From an uncultured Oscillospiraceae bacterium (GTDB taxonomy: Bacteria; Bacillota; Clostridia; Oscillospirales; Oscillospiraceae), in assembly GCA_934646005.1 (NCBI GenBank), contig CAKUED010000017.1:1-64000 (forward strand): a stretch of 64,000 nt of DNA, written 5' to 3'. Every line of letters begins with the position of its first letter. Position 1 is the stretch's first letter. Below the pieces are notes generated by a model, which made no database searches, had not been told where the DNA came from, and worked only from the letters and a program-made list of their open reading frames with translations. This document shows positions 28,072-36,951 of this stretch, piece by piece. A program made the position numbers and the translations under genes.

Positions 28072-28105
28072 AGCCCCCGCGGCAACTCGCCGCGGGGGCT
28101 TTTTC
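28072..28105 (+). terminator. Terminator of the LOG-family gene
   Basis: AGCCCCCGCGGC/GCCGCGGGGGCT 12-bp stem, 5-base loop, then TTTTC. Confidence 0.92.
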
Positions 28106-28117
28106 AGCATTCCCAGA

Positions 28118-28628
28118 TTTCGTCGTAACGTAGGGGCGGGGCTTGCCCCGCCCGGCAGGATGCAATTGCAGAATTGTACGCACCAATGCGGAAAGAGATG
28201 CACAAAAGCCTTCCCCATGTGGGGAAGGTGGCTCGCGCAGCGAGACGGATGAGGAGAAGGGTGGTACGTTTTGAGCTGTAGCGCGTTTGCACAGCACAAA
28301 GGCTTCCCTTGGTGATCAAGGGAAGCTGTCAGCGAAGCTGACTGATGAGATCAGAAGGTCGCAGGTTTGCAGAGCGCCTTCTCACGGAGATACGGCAGAA
28401 TGTACACCTTCTCATCCCTTCCGGCGCTTCGCGCCACCTCCCCTTGGTCACCAAGGGGAGGCTTTGGTGCGGTCAAAACGCGCGGCATCTCAGAAATAAG
28501 GTCCCTTCTCCTCATCAGTCACCTTCGGTGACAGCTTCCCCTCAAGGGGAAGCCTTGGACTTGAGCAAATCGGCACTGCTTCAAAAAAGCGGCGGTCGTG
28601 GCAAGCCCCGCCCCTACGTTACGACGAA
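28118..28628. repeat. Palindromic repeat island 2 with terminal inverted repeats
   Basis: Begins TTTCGTCGTAACGTAGGGG (28118-28136) and ends with its complement CCCCTACGTTACGACGAA (28611-28628). Inside are several two-hairpin modules: CTTCCC..GGGAAG or CCTCCCCTTGG/CCAAGGGGAGG next to TCACC..GGTGA-type loops and the tag CTCATCAGT. No gene. The arrangement is that of nested MITE-like units. Confidence 0.75.
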
Positions 28629-28643
28629 TTACTGACTGCTTGC

Positions 28644-30044
28644 TTACCCATACTGCTCCGCCATATACAGGCTCACTCTCGCCTGAATATTCTTCGCCGC
28701 CTGTTCCGGCGTGACCTCGCCGCGCAGCATCGGGGCGCACTCGTCCCGCAGGATGTCCATCACGCTCTCGTCGCGGTAGCCCATCACGCGGCACGCCTGC
28801 GCGGCGGCGATGTACGTCTGCACATCCTCTTCCGTTGCCTTCGTGTATTGTCCGGCCTCCTCGTTTCGCAGCGCGACCTGCTCGCGCATGAGCGGCGCGT
28901 AGACCGGCGAGCCGTAATACGCCGCGTCCGCGCCGTTTTGTACGGCATATTGGATAAATTCCCAGCACCCCTCCGGGCTTGCCGTGGCTGCAAACGCACC
29001 AACGTCGCCATACAGCCGCATCACCGAGCCGCAGCTCCCGTCCGCCGTCGGGTAGCCGATGTACGCGAGCGTTTTGCCGCCCCGTATGCGATCAAACGTC
29101 ACGCTACCGGGCGCGTCCAGCCACGTCGCACAGCACATCAGCTCGCCATCCCCCAGCCGCCGGGCGGCAGGCTTCCCGGCGTAGTCCAGTGCCTCATACC
29201 GCCCGCATTCCAGCGCACCGTTCAGGATGCCGATAAATTCGGCGTTGTCAAAATCGCACGTCCCCGCGTCCAGATCGAGCGCCTTTGCCAGATACCCGCC
29301 GCCCATCTGCTCCAGAAATTCCTCCGGCGACATATAGTAGATCATCTGCTGATCGCTGCGCAGCCCGCGCTCGATCTCCAGATAATCCGCCACGGTCCAG
29401 CCCTTGTGCGCGTCGTAAAAATCCTGCGAGCACATGAGCGTCTCCACCACGAACTGCCGCGCCAGCATATACAGCCCGCCGTACTCATGCAGCGCGTCCC
29501 AGCCCAGAATGTCCTCCGGCGAAATGTCCGCAGCCGCCGCCAGATACGGGTCGAGGTCGAGCAGCAGTCCCTTACCGAGATACGGCAGCGGTGAGAGCGC
29601 GTCAAACACGATCATATCCGGCGCATTCCCGGCAATGATGTCCGTATGCAGGCGGGTTTTCGCATCCGCGAGATCTGCGCGGTAGCGGTCCATCTCCTCC
29701 TCGCTCGGCACGCTGCCGCCCTCCACGACCTCGCCGGTAAAATAGTCGCGCAGCTCTACGATGTAGTCCGCGCTCTGCGCGTTAAACTGTTTGATGAGCG
29801 CATCCCAGCCGTAGTCCTGTAAGCGCACACCTGCCAGCGTGAGTACCGTCTTGCCGCTCGCCTCGTCAATCACCGCTTCGCGCGCGGGCGCGGAAGTTTC
29901 CGCAGGAGGGGGTGTAGTCTCCGCATTTGTCACAGGCGCAGCCGCCGCACCGTCAGCAGGTTCCACCGGCGCAGCCGTTTGTGTTACGCAGCCAGTCAAA
30001 AGCAGCGCCAAAAGAAGCAGGATCGCTAATATTCTCCGTTTCAT
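28644..30044 (-). CDS. Extracellular solute-binding-protein-like lipoprotein (orphan)
   Basis: 466 residues: signal peptide with lipobox LTGC (Cys19), low-complexity Ala/Pro/Thr linker to about residue 58, then a family 1 solute-binding-like fold (SGKTVLTLAGVRLQDYGWDALIKQFNAQSADYIVELRDYF, DIIAGNAPDMIVFDALSPLPYLGKGLLLDLDPYL, and GYPTADGSCGSVMRLYGDVGAFAATASPEGCWEFIQYAV). It probably binds sugar or oligosaccharide on the cell surface. No permease or ATPase adjoins it, so it either serves a transporter elsewhere or is a sensor. ATG at 30044 has GGAGG 6 bases away. Confidence 0.85.
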   Translation of the reverse strand: MKRRILAILLLLALLLTGCVTQTAAPVEPADGAAAAPVTNAETTPPPAETSAPAREAVIDEASGKTVLTLAGVRLQDYGWDALIKQFNAQSADYIVELRDYFTGEVVEGGSVPSEEEMDRYRADLADAKTRLHTDIIAGNAPDMIVFDALSPLPYLGKGLLLDLDPYLAAAADISPEDILGWDALHEYGGLYMLARQFVVETLMCSQDFYDAHKGWTVADYLEIERGLRSDQQMIYYMSPEEFLEQMGGGYLAKALDLDAGTCDFDNAEFIGILNGALECGRYEALDYAGKPAARRLGDGELMCCATWLDAPGSVTFDRIRGGKTLAYIGYPTADGSCGSVMRLYGDVGAFAATASPEGCWEFIQYAVQNGADAAYYGSPVYAPLMREQVALRNEEAGQYTKATEEDVQTYIAAAQACRVMGYRDESVMDILRDECAPMLRGEVTPEQAAKNIQARVSLYMAEQYG

Positions 30045-30137
30045 GTCCAACCTCCCTGCACACAGTTCGTTCCGTTCGAGTCCAGTATACCATATGTTTG
30101 CGGCAGGACAGGTCTGAAAAATTCTTAAATTTCAATA

Positions 30138-30393
30138 TTTCGTCGTAATGTAGGGGCGGGGCTTGCCCCGCCCGCGCGGTACGCACCAACAATTTTGCAC
30201 AATGAACGGCGACCATGCAAAATGTCCGTAGGGGTGCGGATTCGCATTGGTGCGTCCGTGTTTGCGCGTGCGCACCGCCGGGCGGACAGAGGCGTCCGCC
30301 CCTACGGGCGCGTGCCGTTTCGCATCGGTGCGTGGGGTTTTTCAATATTGTGCCGCCGGGAGGGGCAAGCCCCTCCCCTACGTTACGACGAAA
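30138..30393. repeat. Palindromic repeat island 3 with terminal inverted repeats
   Basis: TTTCGTCGTAATGTAGGGG (30138-30156) at the left and CCCCTACGTTACGACGAAA (30375-30393) at the right bound a block containing GGCGGACAGAGGCGTCCGCC and GCACCGCC-type hairpins. Closest in structure to island 2. Confidence 0.78.
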
Positions 30394-30414
30394 CGTGGCG
30401 GCAGCTCAAAACGT

Positions 30415-30482
30415 ACAACTTCTCATCCCTTCCGGGTTCGCTACGCTCACCCACCTCCCCTTGGTCACCAAGGGGAGGCTTT
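30415..30482. repeat. CTCATCCCTTCCGG..CTCCCCTTGG hairpin module
   Basis: Starts CTTCTCATCCCTTCCGG, contains GGGTTCGCTACGCTCACCC and CCTCCCCTTGG/CCAAGGGGAGG. A near copy lies at 28405-28466 inside island 2. Confidence 0.75.
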
Positions 30483-30491
30483 TCTGCACAA

Positions 30492-30525
30492 AAAATACGC
30501 GAAGGTGTTCGCCTTCGCGTATTTT
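30492..30525 (-). terminator. Terminator of gdhA
   Basis: 14-bp perfect stem AAAATACGCGAAGG/CCTTCGCGTATTTT, loop TGTTCG; the minus strand continues TTTTGTGC. 16 bases after the gdhA stop. Confidence 0.9.
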
Positions 30526-30541
30526 CTGTACTGCTTTGAAA

Positions 30542-31891
30542 TTAGAACATACCCTGCTGGTACATCGCCTCGGCGACCTTCTTGAAGCCCGCGATGTTCG
30601 CGCCGGCGACCAGGTCGTAGCCCAGACCGTACTCCTCGGCAGCTTCCGCCGAGACCTTGTGGATGTTGACCATCATCTTGTGGAGCTGTGCGTCCACTTC
30701 TTCCGCCGTCCAGACCAGACGCTCGGAGTTCTGGCTCATTTCGAGACCCGAAACGCCGACGCCGCCGGCGTTGACAGCCTTGGAGGGCGCGACGACCATG
30801 TGCTTCTGCTCACGCAGGAAGTTCAGAGCGTCGTTCGTGGTGGGCATATTGGCGACCTCGATGTAGTACTTCACGCCGGAAGCCGCGATCTTCTGGGCGG
30901 ACTCCATCTTGACGTCGTTCTGGGTAGCGGCGGGCATATAGATGTCCACGTCCTTCACGCCCCAGCACTTCTCGCCTGCAACGAACTCCACGCCGTACTT
31001 GTCGGCATAGGGCTTGCAGTGCATCGGGTCTTTCGCGCGCATCTCAAGGATATAGTCGAGCTTTTCGCCGGTGACGCCATCCGGGTCGTGGATGTAGCCG
31101 TCAGGACCTGCGAAGTAGGTGACCTTCGCGCCGAGCTCGGCAGCCTTCTTCATGATGCCCCAGCCCACGTTGCCGTAGCCGGAGATGGCAATGCGCTTGC
31201 CCTCGATGGTGTCGTTCTCGTGCTTCAGGACTTCCTGCAGATAGTACACAGCGCCGTAGCCGGTGGCTTCGGGACGAATCAGGGAGCCGCCGAAGCTCAT
31301 GCCCTTGCCGGTGAGAACGCCGTTCTCCCACACGCCCTTCAGGCGGCGGTACTGACCGTACAGGTAGCCGATCTCACGGCCACCAACGCCCATATCGCCC
31401 GCGGGAACGTCGATGTCCGGTCCAATATAACGGTACAGAGCCGTCATGAAGCTCTGGCAGAAACGCATGACTTCCGCGTCGGACTTGCCGGCGGGGTCAA
31501 AGTCAGAGCCGCCCTTCGCGCCGCCCATGGGCAGACCCGTCAGGGAGTTCTTGAAGGTCTGCTCAAAGCCGAGGAACTTGATGATGCCTTCATAAACGTT
31601 CTTCTGGAAACGCAGACCGCCCTTGTACGGACCGATCGCGCCGTTGAACTGGCAGCGCCAGCCACGGTTGGTGTGATATTCGCCCTTGTCGTCCATCCAG
31701 CAGACGCGGAAGGTGAACATACGCTCCGGCTCGACCATACGCTTCAGCAGGTCGACCTTCTCATATTCGGGATGTGCATCCATGATTGGCGAGATGGAAG
31801 TGAAAACCTCCTCGACGGTCTGGACGAACTCCGGCTGGCTCGCGTGCGTTTTCTTTACATAATCGATAACGCTTGCAACATACGCATTCAT
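30542..31891 (-). CDS. gdhA: NADP-type glutamate dehydrogenase
   Basis: 449 residues, the hexameric bacterial GDH length. Catalyses 2-oxoglutarate + NH4+ + NAD(P)H to glutamate. Visible motifs: PYKGGLRFQKNVYEGIIKFLGFEQTFKNSLTGLPMGGAKGGSDFDP (substrate-binding lysines and catalytic Lys in the GGAKGG loop), DVPAGDMGVGGREIGYLYGQY, nucleotide fold ISGYGNVGWG. Next to serA/serC, it links ammonium assimilation and serine synthesis through glutamate. Its own promoter lies upstream. Confidence 0.97.
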   Translation of the reverse strand: MNAYVASVIDYVKKTHASQPEFVQTVEEVFTSISPIMDAHPEYEKVDLLKRMVEPERMFTFRVCWMDDKGEYHTNRGWRCQFNGAIGPYKGGLRFQKNVYEGIIKFLGFEQTFKNSLTGLPMGGAKGGSDFDPAGKSDAEVMRFCQSFMTALYRYIGPDIDVPAGDMGVGGREIGYLYGQYRRLKGVWENGVLTGKGMSFGGSLIRPEATGYGAVYYLQEVLKHENDTIEGKRIAISGYGNVGWGIMKKAAELGAKVTYFAGPDGYIHDPDGVTGEKLDYILEMRAKDPMHCKPYADKYGVEFVAGEKCWGVKDVDIYMPAATQNDVKMESAQKIAASGVKYYIEVANMPTTNDALNFLREQKHMVVAPSKAVNAGGVGVSGLEMSQNSERLVWTAEEVDAQLHKMMVNIHKVSAEAAEEYGLGYDLVAGANIAGFKKVAEAMYQQGMF

Positions 31892-31956
31892 GTTTTCGTT
31901 CCTCCTAAAAAATACACCTTAACGATCTATACGGCTTTCCCTTTCCGTACAAAACA

Positions 31957-31985
31957 ATCATACCGCAGCTTTCGGGAAAATTCAA
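31957..31985 (-). promoter_or_regulatory. Promoter of gdhA
   Basis: Minus strand TTGAAT, 17 bases, TATGAT; the mRNA leader is about 60 bases and AGGAGGAACG precedes the ATG. Confidence 0.78.
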
Positions 31986-32014
31986 TCCTTGTGTTTGTCT
32001 GCTGCGTACAAATT

Positions 32015-32926
32015 TTAACAGCTAAAATTGTTGATAATGTCCACAATTTCCGTGCCGATACGCTTCTGCGCTTCCACGGTGGCAGCGCCGATGTGCGGCG
32101 TGCAGGAGACCATGGGGTGGCTGTAGAGCGCCTTGTTGGAGGCGGGCTCGTCCGCGTACACGTCCAGACCCGCGCTGCGGACCTTGCCGCTGTTGAGCGC
32201 GTCCAGCAGAGCAGCCTCGTCCACGTTCGTGCCGCGGGAGGTGTTGATGATGACCACGCCGTCCTTCATCCTGGCAATGCGCTCGGCATTGATGAGCGCG
32301 CCGCCGTCCACTGCCGGCGCGTGCACGGAGATGAAGTCGGACTTCGCCAGCAGCTCATCCATCTCAACGTACGGAATGCCAAGCTGCTCTTCGATGCCGG
32401 GGATGTGGAAGATGTCGAACGCGATGACATTCATGCCGATCGCCTTCGCCATCACGCCCAGGTGCTGACCGATACGACCGAAGCCAACGATGCCCAGGGT
32501 CTTGCCCTGCAGCTCGATGCCCTTGCCGTAGGCTTTCTTTTCCCACTTGTCCTCACGCATGGTGCTGCCCGCGACGGAAATGTAGCGTGCACAGGAGAAC
32601 ATATGCGCCATTGCCAGCTCCGCAACGGACTGCGAGGAAGCGCGCGGGGTGTTCTTCACGGTGATGCCGCAGGACTCGGCATACTTCACGTCGATGTTGT
32701 CAACGCCGACGCCGCCGCGGATGATGAGCTTGAGCTTGCCGCCCTTGGCCTCGTCGATGTGGTTCTGACGGACCTTGGTCTTGGAGCGGACGACGACCGC
32801 GTCAAACTCACGCAGCGCAGCGCCCAGCTCTTCGGGGGCGTAGAACTGCTCCACGACCTCGTGCCCCTGATCGCGCAGGGTCTGCATGGCGGACTTGTCC
32901 ATACCGTCGGTAACAAGAATACGCAT
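32015..32926 (-). CDS. serA: D-3-phosphoglycerate dehydrogenase, short form
   Basis: 303 residues, so it lacks the C-terminal ACT domain of longer SerA and should not be feedback-inhibited through one. Rossmann motif GKTLGIVGFGRIGQHLGVMAKAIGMNVIAFD, RGGVGVDNIDVKYAESCGI, VVIINTSRGTNVDEAAL and catalytic region VSCTPHIGAATVEAQ (His) are intact. First step of serine synthesis from 3-phosphoglycerate. It follows serC by 100 bases. Confidence 0.95.
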   Translation of the reverse strand: MRILVTDGMDKSAMQTLRDQGHEVVEQFYAPEELGAALREFDAVVVRSKTKVRQNHIDEAKGGKLKLIIRGGVGVDNIDVKYAESCGITVKNTPRASSQSVAELAMAHMFSCARYISVAGSTMREDKWEKKAYGKGIELQGKTLGIVGFGRIGQHLGVMAKAIGMNVIAFDIFHIPGIEEQLGIPYVEMDELLAKSDFISVHAPAVDGGALINAERIARMKDGVVIINTSRGTNVDEAALLDALNSGKVRSAGLDVYADEPASNKALYSHPMVSCTPHIGAATVEAQKRIGTEIVDIINNFSC

Positions 32927-33026
32927 GATAAACTCTCCTTATTTTATATGTGTAAAATTCGTCTGCCGCCGTATCCGGCAGCGCGGAAACAAGGCGCGAC
33001 AGATATGCCGCGCCTCGTTCATTTGC

Positions 33027-34115
33027 TTATTTGCCGTAATTCTGCTCGAACTTGCGCAGGAAATCGACCAGCGCCTCCACGCCTTCCTTCGGCATGGCGT
33101 TGTAGATAGACGCACGCAGACCGCCCACGGACTTGTGACCCTTGAGGTTATCAAAGCCCGCAGCCTTCGTCGCGGCGACGACCTCGGCGTCCAGCTCCTT
33201 GGACTCGGTGACGAACGGGATGTTCATCAGGCTGCGCACGCTCTTTTCGACCGTGCCGGTGAACATCCTGGAGCTGTCGAGGAAGTCATACATGACCTTT
33301 GCCTTGTCGATGTTGCGCTTGTGCATCTCTTCCAGACCGCCGATGGACTTCAGGTACTTAAAGACCTTGCCGCAGCAATAGATCGCCCAGCAGTTCGGCG
33401 TGTTGTACATCGAACCGGCGTCGGCGTGGGTCTTATACTGCATATAGATGGGGAGGTTCTCCAGATCGTCGCGGATGAGATCCTCGCGGATGATGACGAC
33501 CACCATGCCGGCAGGACCGACGTTCTTCTGCACGCCTGCGTAGATCATGCCGTAATCGGACACGTTGCACGGCTGGGAGAGGAACATGGACGACTGGTCG
33601 GACACGAGCACATGACCCTTGGTGTTGGGCAGCTTCTGCCACGTCACACCGTGGATGGTCTCGTTTTCGCAAATGTAGACATAGTCGGTATCCTCGGGGA
33701 TGTCCAGATCGGAGCAATCGGGGATGTAGCTGTAGTTCTTATCCTTGGAGGACGCAGCGACGATGACCTCGCCGACCTTCTGCGCTTCCTTGATCGCCTT
33801 CTTGGACCATGCGCCGGTCTCGATGTAAACGGCCTTGCCGTTCTTCATCAGGTTCATCGGGATCATGGAGAACTGGAGCGTCGCGCCGCCTTGGATGAAC
33901 AGGACCTTGTAATTATCGGGAATGCCCATCAGATCGCGCAGATCCTGCTCCGCCTCGTCAATGATCTGCTGGAACACCTTGGAGCGGTGGGACATCTCCA
34001 TGACGCACATACCGCTGCCGCGGTAGTTCATCATTTCATCGCGGATCTCCTCCAGAACAGGTTCCGGCATCATGGCGGGACCTGCGGAGAAGTTGAAGGT
34101 ACGACCGTATTTCAT
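33027..34115 (-). CDS. serC: Phosphoserine aminotransferase
   Basis: 362-residue PLP enzyme converting 3-phosphohydroxypyruvate + glutamate to phosphoserine + 2-oxoglutarate. MKYGRTFNFSAGPAMMPEPVLEEI start, MEMSHRSKVF, FIQGGATLQFSMIPMNL, and the PLP lysine in YAGVQKNVGPAGMVVV. The ATG at 34115 has GGGAGG upstream; the longer frame to 34220 would overlap the promoter. Two-gene unit with serA. serB is not here. Confidence 0.96.
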   Translation of the reverse strand: MKYGRTFNFSAGPAMMPEPVLEEIRDEMMNYRGSGMCVMEMSHRSKVFQQIIDEAEQDLRDLMGIPDNYKVLFIQGGATLQFSMIPMNLMKNGKAVYIETGAWSKKAIKEAQKVGEVIVAASSKDKNYSYIPDCSDLDIPEDTDYVYICENETIHGVTWQKLPNTKGHVLVSDQSSMFLSQPCNVSDYGMIYAGVQKNVGPAGMVVVIIREDLIRDDLENLPIYMQYKTHADAGSMYNTPNCWAIYCCGKVFKYLKSIGGLEEMHKRNIDKAKVMYDFLDSSRMFTGTVEKSVRSLMNIPFVTESKELDAEVVAATKAAGFDNLKGHKSVGGLRASIYNAMPKEGVEALVDFLRKFEQNYGK

Positions 34116-34179
34116 ACTACTTTGCCTCCCAAACACAGTAATTCTTTTGTTCTCAAAACGGCAGTTTTCTGCCATGTCC

Positions 34180-34208
34180 AGTATATACCCTTCCGCACAA
34201 AGAATCAA
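34180..34208 (-). promoter_or_regulatory. Promoter of serC-serA
   Basis: Minus strand TTGATT, 17 bases, TATACT, 65 bases before the ATG at 34115. Confidence 0.78.
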
Positions 34209-34308
34209 CCAGTTTCTCAAAAAATTTTTTCTAAGCTGACAAATTTTTAGACAGTATGCTGAACAGTGCCGATTTTCAGTGCCTGCGGACGTCTTTGGGC
34301 ATAATTTT

Positions 34309-34334
34309 GCCCCGGCGGAGCGTTCCGCCGGGGC
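34309..34334. terminator. Hairpin after the spoIIID 3' half
   Basis: 11-bp perfect stem GCCCCGGCGGA/TCCGCCGGGGC, 4-base loop. 22 bases past the spoIIID stop on the minus strand, with only a weak A/T tail, so termination strength is uncertain. Confidence 0.65.
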
Positions 34335-34355
34335 ACTGTTTGATTCAGCGGTTAC

Positions 34356-34493
34356 TTACAGTCCCTTGTATTTTCTCCGGGTGGCGATGCCGCCGCGGAT
34401 GTGGCGCTCCGCCTTATTGCGGTCGAGTATTTCCTTGACCTGAACATACAAAGAGCGGTTACACTGCAAAAGCCGCTCCGACAGGTCCTTGTG
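34356..34493 (-). pseudogene. spoIIID: Sporulation regulator SpoIIID, 3' part (split gene)
   Basis: On the minus strand from the core CA (34492-34493) the frame reads KDLSERLLQCNRSL, VKEILDRNKAERHIRGG, ATRRKYKGL and stop: the C-terminal half of SpoIIID, a mother-cell transcription factor of the sigma-E regulon (Bacillus SpoIIID has VHKDLTERLPEINPDLANE and RHLRGGEATK in the same places). The N-terminal half is 18.9 kb away at 53361-53473. Joining 53473-53361 to 34491-34356 gives 249 bases, an 82-residue SpoIIID without a frameshift. As integrated, this half has no start codon. Confidence 0.94.
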
Positions 34494-36024
34494 TGTGGAG
34501 GTCTGGAACCAGAACGGTTTCGTCCAGCCCGAGCCTGTCCAGCACGCGCAGGTAAATATCCACATTCCCGTCCTTGTCCACCGTGATTTTGTCCACAATG
34601 CGCCGCAGCTGCGCGTTCGTCATCTGCCGCACGTCCGTCACATCCTCCAGTGTCCGGAATGTCTGGTGCAGCAGGCTGTCCAGCATGTCGGCGCGCGTCA
34701 GATTATTCGTGACCAGCTTGAGCTCTCCCTCCAGCTGCTCCGTACACTTTTTGATTGCGTCGAGCTTTTGCCGCAGTTCTTCTTTTGTGACAAGCTCTTC
34801 CGCGTACATATCCAGATATTTCTGCCGCGTTTTCTGCTGCTTTGCAAGCTGTGCGCGCAAGTCCTTTTCCTGCCGCATATTATCGTCCTTGGATTTGTAG
34901 AGCTTTTTGAATTTCTCCACGATGTTCTGAATGACAATGTCCTTTTCGCGCAGCAGCGATGCAAAATACGCTTGCAGCGTGTCGATAAGCTCGTCTTCGT
35001 CAATGGACACCGCATTCGGGCAGGCATCCACCCCCTTTCCATTCCGCCCGGAGCACACCCAGCGGACGTAGGTGTTTTTATAACTGCGCACGGTCCTGCG
35101 GAACGACCACCCGCACTCTTTGCAGCGGATAATCGTGGAAAACAGGTGTTGGTTGCTCTGCCGCTGCTTGTCCACCTTGAACGCCTTTCCGCGCGCGGAC
35201 ATAATGTCCTGTGCCCGGTCAAATGACTCCTGTGAGATGACGCGGAAGTCCTCACGCTCCACGACCATCCAGTCCTCCTCGTCCCGGCTCTTGCGCTTGC
35301 TGGTCAGGAAGTCCTCGATTTCCTCCTTCCCATTGATGACCTTGCCCGTGTAGAGCGGGTTCGTCAGGATGCGCTTCACGCCGTTCTGATTCCACTCCGC
35401 ATCGCGCTTCGTCCGCAGTCCGCGCTCGTTCAGAAATGCCGCAATTTTGTTTGTGCCGTAGCCCTCGTCAACATACCAGCGGAAAATCTGCCGAACGACC
35501 TCTGCTTCCGCTTCGTTGATACAAAGATTAAAATAGTCGCCCTTGGTCTTGTCATAGCCATAGACAAGGTTTGGCACACGCCCCTTTTCAGCGTTCATCT
35601 TTTTGCCGAATTTGACGCGCTTGGAGGTGTTTGCGCTCTCCTCCTGCGCCAGCGCGCCGAACATCGTGAGCAAAAATTCGCTGTCGCCCATGCTCTTCAT
35701 GTTCGCGGTCAGAAACTGCGTTTCAATGCCAAGCGATTTCAGCTTGCGGACGCTTTCCAGCAAATCAACGGTGTTTCTCGCAAAACGGGAAATATCCTTG
35801 ACCAGTACCTGCTCAAACAGTCCGCGCTCCGCGTCTGCCATCATACGCAGAAACTCCGCGCGTTTTTTGATTTTTGTACCGGAAATGCCTTCGTCCGCAT
35901 AAATGCATACCAGCGTATCTCCGCTTTTTTTCGCATATTCATAGAAAAATTTTTTCTGCGCCTCCAGACTGTTGAGCTGGTCGGTCTTATCCGTGGAAAC
36001 GCGACAATATGCGGCAATTCTCAT
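34459..36024 (-). CDS. Large serine recombinase of the spoIIID element
   Basis: 521 residues as integrated: catalytic domain MRIAAYCRVSTDKTDQLNSLE (Ser10), EGISGTKIKKRAEFLRMM, KDISRFARNTVDLLESVRKL, EESANTSKRVKFGK; recombinase domain with YGYDKTKGDYFNLCINEAEAEVVRQIFRWYVDEGYGTNKI; zinc ribbon CKECGWSFRR..WVCSGRNGKGVDACPN; coiled coil; C-terminal DKDGNVDIYLRVLDRLGLDETVLVPDLHT. The final codons (from 34491 down) lie in spoIIID DNA in a different frame from SpoIIID. In the circle, 36024-34492 plus 53360-53316 gives 1,578 bases, 525 residues, with a terminator directly behind. Excision should restore spoIIID. Confidence 0.93.
   Translation of the reverse strand: MRIAAYCRVSTDKTDQLNSLEAQKKFFYEYAKKSGDTLVCIYADEGISGTKIKKRAEFLRMMADAERGLFEQVLVKDISRFARNTVDLLESVRKLKSLGIETQFLTANMKSMGDSEFLLTMFGALAQEESANTSKRVKFGKKMNAEKGRVPNLVYGYDKTKGDYFNLCINEAEAEVVRQIFRWYVDEGYGTNKIAAFLNERGLRTKRDAEWNQNGVKRILTNPLYTGKVINGKEEIEDFLTSKRKSRDEEDWMVVEREDFRVISQESFDRAQDIMSARGKAFKVDKQRQSNQHLFSTIIRCKECGWSFRRTVRSYKNTYVRWVCSGRNGKGVDACPNAVSIDEDELIDTLQAYFASLLREKDIVIQNIVEKFKKLYKSKDDNMRQEKDLRAQLAKQQKTRQKYLDMYAEELVTKEELRQKLDAIKKCTEQLEGELKLVTNNLTRADMLDSLLHQTFRTLEDVTDVRQMTNAQLRRIVDKITVDKDGNVDIYLRVLDRLGLDETVLVPDLHTQGPVGAAFAV
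34484..34520 (-). other. Attachment site at the spoIIID 3' half
   Basis: Minus strand: element arm GACCTCCACA (34503-34494), core CA (34493-34492), host CAAGGACCTG. The arm is the exact complement of the arm at the other end. Confidence 0.9.
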
Positions 36025-36148
36025 GCTTTGCCCCCCTTTTCTGGAATATCTCCAGTATCACATGGCTGTGCCCGTTTGTCATTGAAGCTGTGCTTCAAAA
36101 ATATACAAAATTCGCCCGGCTGCACCTGAAATGCAGCCGGGCGATATA

Positions 36149-36331
36149 TCAGACGGCTTCCGATATTTTGTGATACTCTTGTGTGCCTTCTGGGCTCTCA
36201 TAGGCTTTTTGCAGCGCGGCGTCGATTTTCTTCTGGTCGACCTCCAGAAAGAGCTTCAGCAGGAAGTCAGCAGTTTTGGCAGGGGGATTCGGGTCATGGA
36301 ACGTATAGTGCAGCGTCTGCTTTTTCGCCAT
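36149..36331 (-). CDS. TnpW-like small transposon protein
   Basis: 60 residues (MAKKQTLHYTFHDPNPPAKTADFLLKLFLEVDQKKIDAALQKAYES..), resembling the TnpW-type proteins that sit beside TnpX-like large serine recombinases of the Tn4451 group. Role not established; as a small partner encoded just upstream of the recombinase it is a candidate directionality factor (inference). ATG at 36331 chosen for the GGGGG ribosome site and family start; upstream extension not supported. Confidence 0.75.
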   Translation of the reverse strand: MAKKQTLHYTFHDPNPPAKTADFLLKLFLEVDQKKIDAALQKAYESPEGTQEYHKISEAV

Positions 36332-36486
36332 CGCAGCCGAACCCCCTTTCTGCTCCATCGTATGAACTTGTCCGCTCTGGCTAGAACGTTTTTCTTGCAC
36401 CGAAAAACGGCATAAAAAATCGCCAGACACAAAGCGCGTCCGGCGAAAAATCTCATAAATTATACAGTTAAACTATTTCCACATTA

Positions 36487-36515
36487 AGTGTATCGCATTT
36501 TCTTGTGGAAAGCAA
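36487..36515 (-). promoter_or_regulatory. Promoter of the TnpW-like/recombinase unit
   Basis: Minus strand TTGCTT, 17 bases, TACACT. A further TATAAT is at about 36460-36465, so two start points are possible. Confidence 0.6.
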
Positions 36516-36519
36516 TGTT

Positions 36520-36951
36520 TATTTTATTTTCTTTTATTTCGTTATTTTGGCAGGAGTTTTTGAATTAGCTAACTGCCAGAGAAATTGCAACACCGTGGAT
36601 ATTTGATTTTCCCTTAATTAAATTGGAAACGGGATTGTTTCTATGCGAAATAATTCGAAAATCTGTTTTAGCCATTTTCGGTGTGCGATAACACAGAAAG
36701 GCAGGACTCCAAGCGAGTCCTGCCCGAAATCAATCTACAGCTTTACATACTAAGAGTAGCATACGTCCGGATGGATTGCAATTATTTTTTTATTTTCATC
36801 TATTTCTCATATTTTTATTTTTATTTTTTCACATAACCAGCATTTCACGTTTTCTGCTGCATATTTTTCCAGTTCAGACATTCCAACACTAGCATTTGCG
36901 ACTGTAGAGCCGAGCAATGTGTTCCACTGCACATTGCTTGGTTCTACACAT
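36520..36951. other. AT-rich gene-free stretch with two hairpins
   Basis: No coding signal. A terminator-like stem GGCAGGACTC (36700-36709)/GAGTCCTGCC (36715-36724) and a longer imperfect stem 36903-36948 (TGTAGA..CAATGTG / CACATTG..TCTACA, 8-base loop) that ends 4 bases before the tyrosine recombinase stop. The latter could terminate that gene or be a recombination site for it. Confidence 0.55.

Noticed and set aside
34356..34600. Recombinase C-terminus looked frameshifted at a (CA)4 run, with about 44 residues continuing in another phase
   Set aside because: The out-of-phase residues are the C-terminal half of SpoIIID, not recombinase, and the N-terminal half lies at 53473. The frame change is the attachment-site junction, not slippage.
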